Assembly: GCA_022702705.1 (NCBI GenBank)
Contig: CM040433.1
Coordinates: forward strand, 22,908,167-22,972,166
Length of the DNA: 64,000 nt
Source of the DNA: Papilionanthe hookeriana x Papilionanthe teres
Lineage: Eukaryota; Streptophyta; Magnoliopsida; Asparagales; Orchidaceae
Direction of reading: 5' to 3'
Shown here: piece by piece, positions 11,275 through 23,200 of the stretch
Position numbering within the stretch: position 1 is the first letter of the stretch
Layout: each line of letters starts with the position of its first letter
Notes under the pieces: generated by a model
The model's input: only the letters and a program-made list of their open reading frames with translations
The model's database searches: none
Told to the model about the DNA's origin: nothing
Program-made: the position numbers and the translations under genes

Positions 11275-14200
11275 CACGCGCACACATAAACATACATACT
11301 GCATACATATACATATATGTACATATCAATACATATACACATATACATTCATGCATATACATATATATATGTTAGATCTGAGAATAGAGCGGAATAATCT
11401 TATTCAGCAGCAAAATAGGTATAAATTCATGATACAAGTGTATATAGAAGGAAAGATATAATACCCAAATCTTCCTAATAGCACCCAAAAGATAAAGAAA
11501 AGCATAAGTTAGGAAATACATATAAAAATAAATAATATGAGAGGCAACATCAAAAAAAATCTTCTAGTATCTTCTAATAAATCTTCAGATATCTTCTAAT
11601 ACTACCCATAAAGTTGAAGTATAGATGTTAATCATGTTCAACATAGATTTGAAGTGGTAAAACAACAGTCGAGAAAGGTTTTTTGTGAGGATATCTGTGA
11701 GTTGACCACTGGATGGGACAAATAGAACACAAATCTCGCCGGAATTGAGCTTTTCATTGATGAAGTGATGGTCAATTTCTACGTGCTTGGAGCGGTCATG
11801 CTAATTAGATTATGAGCAATGCTAATTGCAGTTTTATCATCACAGAAAATTTATAGAGGAGCGGAGACCGACATACGTAATTTACAAAGCATGATGTGTA
11901 ACCAAAGCGCTTCACAGTTTCCCAAAGACATGGAACGAAACTCAGCTTTTGCGCTGTTCCGGATAACCACCAACTGTTTTTAGATTTTCCAGTTGACAAC
12001 TTCCTCACACGAATGAGCAACCCAAAGTAGATCTCCAACTATGGACAAACCCGGCCCAATCAACGTCAGTAATACAATAGAACGAGAAGAGTGGAGAGAG
12101 AATAACATACCTGAGCTTGATGTGCATTTTAAGTAGTGGAGAATTCGGTGGACAGCTGTGAAATGGTGTTCATAGGGGTCATACATGCACCGTTACAATA
12201 CCTACAGCGTGGCAACTATCGAGGCGCGTATGGGCGAGATATAAAAGTTTCCCCACAAGGCGATGATAGTGTTTCTTGTTCATAGGAGCAACATTAGGAA
12301 CATCAGCCAATTTTTAATTGGGGTCCACTGGACCAACCACTGATTTGCAAAGTAGAAGGTTGGTCTCTACCAATAGGTCCATCACATATTTGTGTTGGGA
12401 AAGGCAAATGCCATGAGAAGACCGGACAATTACCATGCCTAGGAAGTATGAGAGGACCCCAAGTCCGTCATTTCAAAGGATTTAGTAAGGATACTTTTAA
12501 GAGATTCAAAAGATGGCATAGCATTAAATGTGAGCACATTCCCGCCGACATAAATGATCAAGATGGCAATTTGGCTATTAGAGGAATGTTGGAAAAAAAT
12601 GTATGATCTGATTTGACTTGAAGCCATGGCACACCACCACCTGCGTAAACTTATCAAACTAGACCCGAAGGGATTGCTTCAGTTCGTAGAGAGATTTCCA
12701 CAGTCAACACAATTGTCCCCGGGAAGAATTAGAGTCAAAGCCTAGAGGTAGAAACATGTACACCTCTAAAGATTGTGGTTGGGATGTACTTAAGTACACA
12801 TTCGGAAGGAAGCTTAATGGTTGAAGAGGCTGCCATGATTTCGATTGAGCCAAATGTGATGTTGGGTTGACGAGACATAGGAACGTTTCAGTTGTAGAAG
12901 GAAGAATCAACTACAGTGGGCCTGCACGGGATATATATGGCCTCAGGGAGGTGTTCCGGCAACCCTGGAGGAATATCGGGCTGGCTAGAAGAAGGTATGA
13001 CGGCTGGAAGGTTCTTCTCGAGAAATATCAGATTGCCTGGAGAGAAATTCAGCCGGCTGGAGGTAGATCCAGCCAGCTAGATGGAGATCTGATGGAGGGA
13101 GAGACGGGTGGAGGCCGGCTGCAAGTGGCTAGTGACGGAATCCTTTTAAGGAAAGGCCTGCAGGTGGCCAACGGCTAGAGAAGAATTTCGGCGACAACTA
13201 GGGATAGAATCATGGCTCTGATACAATGTTAGATTTGAGAATGTAGCGGAATAATCTTATTGAGCAGCATAAGTGGTATAAATACATGATACAAGGGTAT
13301 AAGAAAGAAAAGATATAATACCCAAACATTTCCTAATAATACCCAAAAAAAAAAGGAACGACATAAATTAGGAAATTCATATAAAAAGAATAACAGAAAA
13401 GACAACAAAAGAAATAGAAAATTCTTTTAATATCTACTAATAAATCTTCTAATATCATATAATAATATACATATATATACAGAAACATGCATTTGCATGC
13501 ATAGTCATACACATACATATTATTAGAATATTAGAATATTAATAAGGAAATGTGCATGTTAATATTCTAATAATAATATTAAAGTTTATAAAAATATTTA
13601 AAAAAAACTACCTTTAGATTCTAGTCTACAGATTAACAACAACAACAGAGCCTTGATCCCACTATGTGGGGGGTCGGCTACATGAATCCTTTTCCCCCAT
13701 TATGTCCTATTTAGAGTTATATTCTCATTTAGTTATAATATATTAAGATCATTTTTTATACAATTAGCCCGAGTCTTCCTAGGTCTACCTCTGCCTTTCT
13801 TAACATAAGTCGACTCTAAAACATCTACTCTCCTAATTGGATCGTCAGATGGCCGACGTTGAATGTGACCAAACCATCTAAGAAGACTCTCTCTAATTTT
13901 GTCCGCCACAGGAGCTACACCAACCCTATCATGAATATAATCATTTCGCATTTGGTCTCTAAGTGTAAAGCCACTCATCCACCTATTCATTCTCATCTCG
14001 GCAACACTTAACTTAGTATTATACTTCTCTTTTAAAGGCCAACATTCAGCGTCATAGAGCATTGCATGTCTCACCACCGTCTTATAAAATTTTCCTTTCA
14101 GTCTAAGTAGTACTTTTCTATCACACAAAAGGCCCGAAGCATTCCTCCATTTTAGCCAACTAACTTGAATTCTACTATGAACATCCCCATCTATATCACC

Positions 14201-17200
14201 ATCGCTTTAAATAATAGACCTGAGATTTTTAAAACGTTCACCTTTTAATAATTTGATCACCCAAAGTTACACTTCTATGACTAGAGCTACAACTACTAAA
14301 ATTACATTCCATGTATTCAATTTTAGTTCTACTTAAATGAAGGCCTTTAGACTCCAGTGTAGACCTCCATATTCAAGTTTTTCCTGGGTTTTTTCTCTCG
14401 TCTTATCCACCAGATAGATATCATCAGCAAAAAGCATACACCAAGGTACATCCTCCTGGAAATGACTAGTAAGGCCATCCATAAGCCGATCCTTGATGTA
14501 ATCCAACAGAAATAAGAAAATATTTTGTCAATCCTCCTTCAGTTTGAACACAAGTAACAGCTCTAGTATACATATCTAATGACTTGAATATAAGTCATAT
14601 CAACACCTTTCTTCTCAAGAACTCTCCAAAGGATATCTCTTGGAATCTTATCATAAGATTTTTCTAAATCAACAAAAATTAAATGTAGATCCTCCTTATA
14701 ATCTCTGAACTTCTCCCTCAAGCCCCTCAATAAATGTATAGCTTCCATAGTAGACCTGCCCGGCATAAATTCAAATTGATTATGAGAAATCCTTATAATA
14801 CGTCTAAACCTACGTTCAATAACCCTCTCCCATAATTTTAAAGTATGACACATCAACTTAATTCCTCTATAATTTGCACACTCTTGTGCATCCCCTTTAT
14901 TCTTAAAAATGGGGACCAATATACTCTTTCTTCACTCCTCGGGCACCTTTTTAGTTTTTAAAATAATATTAAAGAGTTTGGTAAGCCAAGAAACTCCCAA
15001 ATCTCCTAAATATTTCCACACTTCTATTAAGATATCATCAGGTCCTACAAACTTTCCAACCTTGGTTTTCTTTAAAACTTCCTCAACTTTTTTACTAATG
15101 TGACGGTAAAAAAGATACGTTTTACTATTATTAACGATATTAATACCACTAAGGTCGATTGTATTTTCAGAAACTTCATTAAAATTTATCAAAATAACTC
15201 TCCCACCTATGTTGAATATTTTTTTCTAAGAAAATCACTTTTTGATTTCATCTTTAATACAATATTTACTTTTATTTTCTCTTTGTTTAGCTAGTTTATA
15301 CATATATTTTTCACCCACCTTGGTATCTAATCTATTATAAATAACAATAAAAGTGAAATTTTTAGCGTCACAAATTGAGCTTTTGAACTCCCTACGGGCC
15401 GTTTGATATTTATTCCAGTTTTCTAAACTTTTACATTTAAACCAATTTTTAACATAACTTATATTTAATCTTTTCTTGCACATTATTATTCCACCACCAA
15501 CTATTTTTATTTACAGAATTTTTTTCTTTTGATTCTCAAGTACATCTTTTGTTACTTGTTTAATAGTGTTTGTTATTTTATCCCACATAGCGTTTGTTTC
15601 TTCATGAACATCCTAAATTTTGAAATCTTGAATTTTACTCATACAAATAATCTTATTTGTGTCTTTTAGGATCCCCCATCTATTTCTATGATAATTAGTC
15701 CTAGTATTTTTCATTTACAACTCTTCATCTTAAAATCTAGAACTAATAATCGATGTTGGGTACTTAAAACCTCACATGGAATGACCTTACAAGCTTTACA
15801 ATCTCGACGATCTCTTCTCATAAGACAATAATCAATTTTTGTTCTATTAGATTCATTCTTATAAGTAATAAGATGTTATCTCTTTTCTTGAATAAAATAT
15901 TAATAACAAAATCATACGCTAAAGGAAAATCTAAAATGACTCTACCTTCTTCATTAATCACTCCAAAACCGTAGCTACCATGAATATTTCTGAAATCTTC
16001 TACAACATTACCGACATGTCCATTTAAATCTCCTCTAATAAAAATTCTTTCTTTGAGAGGTATCATTTGTATTAAGTCTTATAAGTCATTCTAGAATTTA
16101 TCTTTAGACCCTATATCTAAACCTACTTGAGGTGCATAAGCACTTATAATATTCAAAATCTTGGTGTCAACAATAATCTTAAGGGCTATAATTCTATCTC
16201 CAACTCTATTAATTTTTACAACATTAATTTTCAAACTCTTATCTATAATTACACCTACACCATTTTTAGTGCGACTTTTACTAGAATACCAAAGTTTAAA
16301 ACCTAAGTTATCAATCTCCTTAGCCTTTTCTCCAACCCATTTAGTTTCTTGAATACATAAGATATTAATCTTTCTATGAATCATAATATCAACTAATTCC
16401 ATTAATTTACCATTGAGAGTACCCATATTCCATGATCCTATCCTAATATTGGTTTCATGGACTAACTTCTTTACCTGCATTCGTCCGTAATGTGGGAACC
16501 CTTGCTTAGTTAACACTACACTCAACGGCGGTGTAGCGGCCCTTGCACACTTTTTACTGTATTCAGGCAATACAACGCGTCGCTTCCAGGGGACGCCCTA
16601 GTACTAACACAATGATCAAAAGGATTCATGGCATGATTTTTTCGATTAAGTTTTACGCTGGTTGTCGACTATCTAACACAACCCTCCACTTTTCACATCC
16701 GGGCTTAAGACCGGCAAAGGCAGTGTTATTTTTGATCTACAGATCAACGGAATGAAAAAGAAATGCATCTGGAAAAAAGATTTATTTTCGTAAATAGAAA
16801 AAAAGAGCAGAATCGAAATCATTATGGCATCTTAGCTGTTTTAAGATTATTTCAAAAAAAAGCTTCATAGGTTAGCCGTATAAGCTTTTAAAATAACCAA
16901 ATCCGTAGCATGTACTGTATTATGGCCAGAGTGAGAAGGAAATTACTTCACAGAATACAAGTTTGCCGCAATGTTATCTGCTGCTTTGTCACGTGCCCAA
17001 GTCTTGCCACCGTTGGTTGTTCTCAATAAGATGCCGCTTCCACCTGCAGCCCATGCCTCATCCTGAAATCAGGTAAACCATAAACTTAGATCAACAAAAT
17101 ATAGGAAAATTATTTTTTAATAGTTCAAATGAATGCAAAAGTTTTTGAGCAGGCACATGCGACTATTATCTCATGAAGCAGTGCTTGAAATGAGAAGAGA

Positions 17201-20200
17201 ACTTCAAAAATCTTAATAAGGACGTAATCAATTTGGTTCCTTCTGAAATTGAGTGTTCTCAGTCATTTATTTTAAAAAACAACAGATAGCAGCATCAAGA
17301 ATCCTTTTTCTAACAGTTAACCGAAAAGTCTAAATTTTTCCTTCTACGCAGAGATTCTCAACCTATTCTAGTTCAAATTAAGGAATGAATATTTCCCGGA
17401 TAATGAAGCACCCCTAATATTGACATGACCATCATTAATGTTTAAGACATGGTTCAAAAGGGTAGTCACCCCAAATAGTCAACTAAAATGCAGATATGCC
17501 ATGTCTTCAGGCTTCTAAACATTGTCTGTGGCTTTGGACTAACATGGAAATATTTCCTTAAATAAACAAAGAGAAATAATACATTACAAAAATTCTTAAG
17601 CTACTCTAGTTCAGACTAGGGGGCGAATATTTACCGGATCATGAATCATCCCTAATATTGGCATGAGAATCATTAATGTTTCACACGAGGTTCAAAAGAG
17701 TAGTCACCCACCCCAAATAGTCATTTAAAATGCAGTTATGCCATGTCTTCAGTCTTATAAACATTTTTTGTGGCTTTGGACTTACATGGAAATATTTCGC
17801 TAACTAAACAAAGAGAGTAATACAATGCAAATATGTATTAGTGCAATTAATGAAGTGAGCACGCTACAGAAATTTCTTGTAATTTCTAATAAGGAATTCT
17901 GAATAAATTCATTTAAGAGGTCAAAAATTAAATATCCTTTTTTACCATGTAATGGGTACAAAGAATGAACAGCAAGGTCAAACGAAACAATCTCAATGTA
18001 TTGCAACTCCTGTTCCATATTTCTTTCTAGGGTTTCTTATCTCCAATCCTCCTCTCACTTTCCCCTTCACCTCATCGACCAAATGGCAACGACATGCTCC
18101 CTTCTATCTAGTTGGAAAAAATAAAAAGTAAATAATTGCAAACTGATTACCGGATGCATAACTGTCCACAAGCTTCCCCAAACAGAACGAATACTGTACT
18201 AGAGCACTTCTTTTATCCTAGATAGAAGGTAGTGACCCTAATGGCATCGTGAATATTTATGTTAAATCAAGAAAAAGGATAAAATTACTGTCAACTAAGA
18301 AAATCAGAAAGCTTTAAATAATGAAATATAAAATACAAGAAGCAACAAATTCTGATGTAGAATATTACAAGACCTTAAAATTATTTTAATGACATCAATT
18401 AATTTGTAGGAAAGAAGCTAGTTAACTCTTAAGCCTAAATATTGTATTAGATAGGAACTACATAAAAATTATGATTGATGTTAAAAATATTATATAGTAC
18501 TATTTTCTTCTCAAGAAATTTGAAGGCAAGCAAAATTATAGCCTAGTCGTAATATCAGAGTCTGAAATTTTTACCTTTGATCTATAACCAACATCAAGAA
18601 TACCAAAACCCCGACTCTGTACAGGAACTTCTTCGAACTCCTCGTTGATCTGAGATGAGGAAAAACAGCTTTAGAACAAGTAGTTCTCAAACTTCTAAAG
18701 CCTCACAAGCCCAAATACATGATAGCAGAACAGGTAAAATAAGAGAGTCATTTCCTAGATAATCTCTTCAAAAAATAACTAATTAATTTATCATGAAAAA
18801 AATAAAATGAAACTCAAATAATACAATTTTATTTAAATTAGAAAATTTGAGAGGCCTTTATCAACCAAAGTTTTTTTTTTCAATAAATTTATAATCTTTT
18901 AATATCTTCAGAGAGATGGTTAGAAGTTGAAAAATTATATTTTCTTCAGTATAAAATGACCTAGGATCAATTCTCACCATAATCACGTTTTTAACATAGT
19001 TTTCAATCAAGCCAATATGGCAAAGCTGGCAGTGCCATGTTTTAAAACATTAAAATCATAACTTCAATTAGATATTAGACATACAATATTTAAGATGTGT
19101 TTATCACAACTTCTTTTCCATGTGTCATTAGAGATCGAGCTTTTGGTGTAGTTAATATATCGTGCATGTTTAGATTTGATATTAGGTCAATTTTAAGGAG
19201 ATGCCTCATTTTCAGATTGCAGTTGTGGCATTATAACTCTGGGTAACAATTTTTTAAATTAATATTGTCGGAGATCAAAGTTAAGTCATTGGATGCCTAT
19301 AACATTGGTCAAGTGCAAATAGCGTTATATCATTGGATCTGAGTTGAAGTTTCAAAATTGGTGCCAATTCTTTAGATTTGACAAAAAGCTCATCGAACAT
19401 CTTAAGGCAATTTGATGACAGAATTAGAAGGACAATTGTATTCTCCTGCAACCTTACATGTGTTTTGCATAAATATAAATCTTGATCTCACTATTAAGAT
19501 TACCGTTATGGAAAATAATAAATTTAATGTTTGTATATTAGATAATCAAATTAGAGGAGATCTAATTACAAAATCTTCTCTATATTAGAGATATTCCTAA
19601 TTTATAGAGATGAGAGTATAAATAAATATGATATGTTTTCACTTCAGAAATAAAAGAGAAAGAGCACTTCCCTTCACATGATATATGAGACAAGCACCAC
19701 GGCCCATCACAGTCCTCAGTTAGGCTTCGTTCACAGCATGCCAGTGCGGCCTTATTTTTTTTTATTTGCACTCTACGGAAGTGCTCGGGGATGTTAATAA
19801 GCAGAAGATTTTTATGGGTATAGTTACAGAACAAGTAGTTCATTGTCTTCAATATTTCTATGAAAATAATAATGTGTAGCATCATTCAAACAAATTTATA
19901 CTCTTTTTTTTTGCAAAATATTGTAATTGAACTGTTATATAATATTCATTAATATTATCTTGTTTTGTTAGTTATCACTATGCGCTAGCCATATACTATT
20001 TAACCATTAGGCATAATATATTTAACATCGTTAATGAGTTATTTAATATCTAGAGTTATGGGTATTAATCAAAGAGATCAATATATTAAAATTATTGGCG
20101 TTGCTATTTGCCTAATTCATGAGTACTATGATCCCTACATTTGAAAAACTCCATATATGATATCTACCTTTATACGGGAGAGATGGGTTGTTGAGTTAAT

Positions 20201-23200
20201 CATGGGTCACCCTGGAATATTTCATAACATATTTTGTATGTCGCCATTCATTTTTCTAAATCTCTTCTAAGAGCTAGAAACTCATCACAAATTCCACGGA
20301 TCATTCCGAACAGTATCAAGAGAAGTGTTGGTTATAACATTGTATATTTTGTCACAAAACGGATTTGTGACAGCAACAAACGAGCGATTTCAGCATTCAT
20401 TAGAAACAATTAGTAGATATTTGTTTATTGGTCTAAATGTCTTGATCAGGTTGTTATCCAAGGTTATATAGTGGTTAAATATATCATTGCAGACAATGCC
20501 ATTAGAGATATCTCGTGATTGTCATTATATGTCTTTTTTTAAGGTATATATTATATTTTTTTTTAATTTTAGTAAATCATATAAATTTTAAGGCTTCCGA
20601 TTCCGTATTGCTTTAGGACCCCTTTCTATCGCAATGATTCAAATCAAAACTTAGAGGTTGACGAGTAAGCCCTTCGATTGAATCGAGGCTTCCGATTCCA
20701 CATTGCTTTAGGATTCATTCCTATCGCAAAGGCTCAAATCAGATCTTAGAGGTTGAGGAGTAAGCACTTCGATTGAATCGAGGCTTTTGATTTCGCATTG
20801 CTTTAGTATCAATTCCCATCGCAATGGTTCAATCAGATCTTATAGATTAAGGAGTAAGCCCTTTGATTGAATCGAGGCTTCTGATTTCGCATTGCTTTAG
20901 GGACTCTTCCTGTCGCAATGGTTCAAATCAAATCTTAGAGGTTAAAGAGTAAGCCCTTAAATGTTGCGAGGCTTCCGACTCCTTCGTTATCTCTCAAGTT
21001 AGATGTGAGTCCCTGTACTTTACTGCTTGACCTAATCTTCTCATCAAATTAATTTACCAAACTATCAAATCGTCAGAAAAAAAAATTTCAACCACCTTTA
21101 ACCCCAAAATCTCAAAAATCAAAAAAAAAAAAAAAAATGCACACACAAAATTAAAACAAAATAAATCGATACTTAAATTTGAAAACTCAAAATTAACAGC
21201 AGCAGATTGAAAATAGACCTGTTAATCTCTAACGAATGCGATCAAACTTTCTAATCAAATTATTCCTTGAGATGAGAATTCCCTGGTGGAAGTCCTAGCT
21301 CAAATTCCATATTGAATCCAGTTCAATCTTCGGCCTGTTCTAAGTCTACTTGAATGGTCCATTTGGTTTTGTTGATCGCTTCGGTCAATACTAATACGAG
21401 CGGTGTGCTTGCTCAGTTCACCACACCTGTTGAGGGTTCATTTGTTGACCTCATTTTTTGTGAGGTCTAGTCTTCCTCATAGGATATAACCATATGACAT
21501 TCTTATTGACTATCCTAGAAGCCTAGTGATGAGAACCACCTATTTTAAGACTTCAAACCACTTCTTGACTCTTTTTGCGAGGTCGCACATGGGTGGTCTT
21601 AAATCCTTAATACTTGATTGAGTTGATTGAGACTTAACATGTTGAAGATTCAAAAAATGAGTTCTCATATGATCATGAGGTCATAGGGACACCCTTTGTT
21701 GATCTTGAGTGGCTTGGGCACCTCATAGTCACCCCACTTCACACTTCACACTTCACACCCACTTCACAAAATTTGCTTCAAACCATCCAAAATTACCTAA
21801 TTTTCAACCCACAAGCAATTCAAACTTCAAATGCAATTCCCATGGACTCCAAATTTAAATTCACATCTCAAACCCACCAAAATCATATGTCCAATCCAAT
21901 TCCACCAAATTCCAAGCTTACAATCCAAAATTACCAATTTTGAACCCAAATGCACCTCAAAGCCACTTGAACCATGTGCCAAGCCTAATTTTACGAGGTT
22001 CATACAATAAATTTTATCCTAACCACCTCTGAAAATTTACCAGACCCTCAATTGTGCTCTGCCATGTAAGCCCGAGTCGAATCAAAGCCAAAAAAGGGGT
22101 TTAGGCACGTCTCGGGCTCGATTTGGGCTAAACCCAAGCCAATAACACGTCAATACACCCAAAACACCACTACAATAACACTATTGTGCTAAACCCCACA
22201 ATAAACCATAGAAAAGCCGCCAATAATACCTCAATAATACCGCATTATGGCACTCAATAATTCCAATTTGAAACCGCGGGCACAAAACCCTCAATAACAC
22301 CAAAATACACCCTAAATGCTACCAAAATACGCTTGAAATAACACCGCCCTCACGGTACCGCGCACAATAACACCGAGTTTTTTAATTCCGCGCATAATAA
22401 CACCAATTTTTTGTTTTCGCACGCGCAATAACGCTGATTTTCTTCAGTTTGCTAGCAATACACCCACGGTACACCCTCAACACCACAATGAATAACACCC
22501 GCTTCCGCGGAACTGCATTCCTGAGCCAATAACACCGTGATACAATGTGGAATAACACTGTGAATAACACCTCAGTATTAATTCAATTTCAAATTCAAAT
22601 CATTCATTTATAATGCCCGAATCAATTGAGATTAATTGGATTTATTGAGGTGCGTTATTTTTTGTGTTATTCCTTTCCAAATAAGCCTCTCAATAAATGA
22701 AAATAAGTTCATCCCTCAACTTGACGTTTTAGAGAAATTTTCAACCCAAAAAATCTTCTTCTCCGTCCAAGAAGAAAGCTCTCTCTCCTTCCTGAACTAG
22801 AGATTGAACTTTATAAAGGAAACCCATCGTCCTTAGCTATTTTCCACCACCAAGCCTCAATTTTTTAAACAAAAATATCCCTGTGCTCAGTGAAGAGAGG
22901 AGATTTTAATGGATTTAAAATAAAAATTATTTGTTTAATATTTAATTTTAAATTATTTAAATTTCCTAGAGATTGTTTAAATTATAAAAAATTTAATTTA
23001 ACTCAAAATGACAAAATTTTGTGGTTTTATTCCTCATAAGATTAGGTAGGTCCTCCGATTTTTTCAAGGTCAGATAACACCTCCACCCTTATAAACCCTA
23101 ATTTCTTAATGAATTTGCCTGTCCACTTAAAATAATTTTGGAAAATAAATGAAAGGTCAGGAAACATGAAATCATTTTATTTGAGTTCACTGAAGTTAGA

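Larger units (their letters stand above)
11370..13471 (-). mobile_element. Internally deleted Ty1/copia retrotransposon
   Basis: Two similar LTRs in direct orientation (11370-11608 and 13227-13471), both starting TGTTAGAT, flank about 1.6 kb. On the minus strand the 5' LTR (13227-13471) is followed at once by TTGTATCAGAGCCATGATTC, matching the usual copia primer site TGGTATCAGAGC for initiator tRNA-Met at 11 of 12 positions. The interior keeps parts of reverse transcriptase and RNase H and appears to lack most of gag, protease and integrase. It lies in the last intron of HCF136, antisense to the strand shown and sense to the gene. Confidence 0.85.
13634..16735 (-). mobile_element. Near full-length RTE-type LINE, decayed
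   Basis: 3.1 kb, the usual length of plant RTE LINEs, with a 3' (TTG)n tail at the low-coordinate end ('aacaacaacaac' about 13635). It is flanked by tctacagat at 13625-13633 and 16736-16744, the likely target duplication. On the minus strand it carries an apurinic-type endonuclease, then reverse transcriptase, then the conserved RTE C-terminal tail. The ORF is broken into at least six frames. It sits just inside the donor of the last HCF136 intron (exon ends at 16947), in the same orientation as the gene. Confidence 0.93.

Noticed and set aside
11122..11362. Ile-Tyr repeat proteins
   Set aside because: Direct translation of the (TA)n microsatellite.
16943..16945. TAA after LYSVK as the HCF136 stop codon
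   Set aside because: It lies inside the donor GTAATT; HCF136 proteins continue with a KGFVLGNDGVLLRY-like end, which is found in phase at 2125-2191.
20591..20990. CRISPR-like array
   Set aside because: The 95-bp units are contiguous without unique spacers; this is a plant tandem repeat.
22382..22570. 62-residue antisense frame in element A
   Set aside because: Composed of translated 'aataacacc' repeats.
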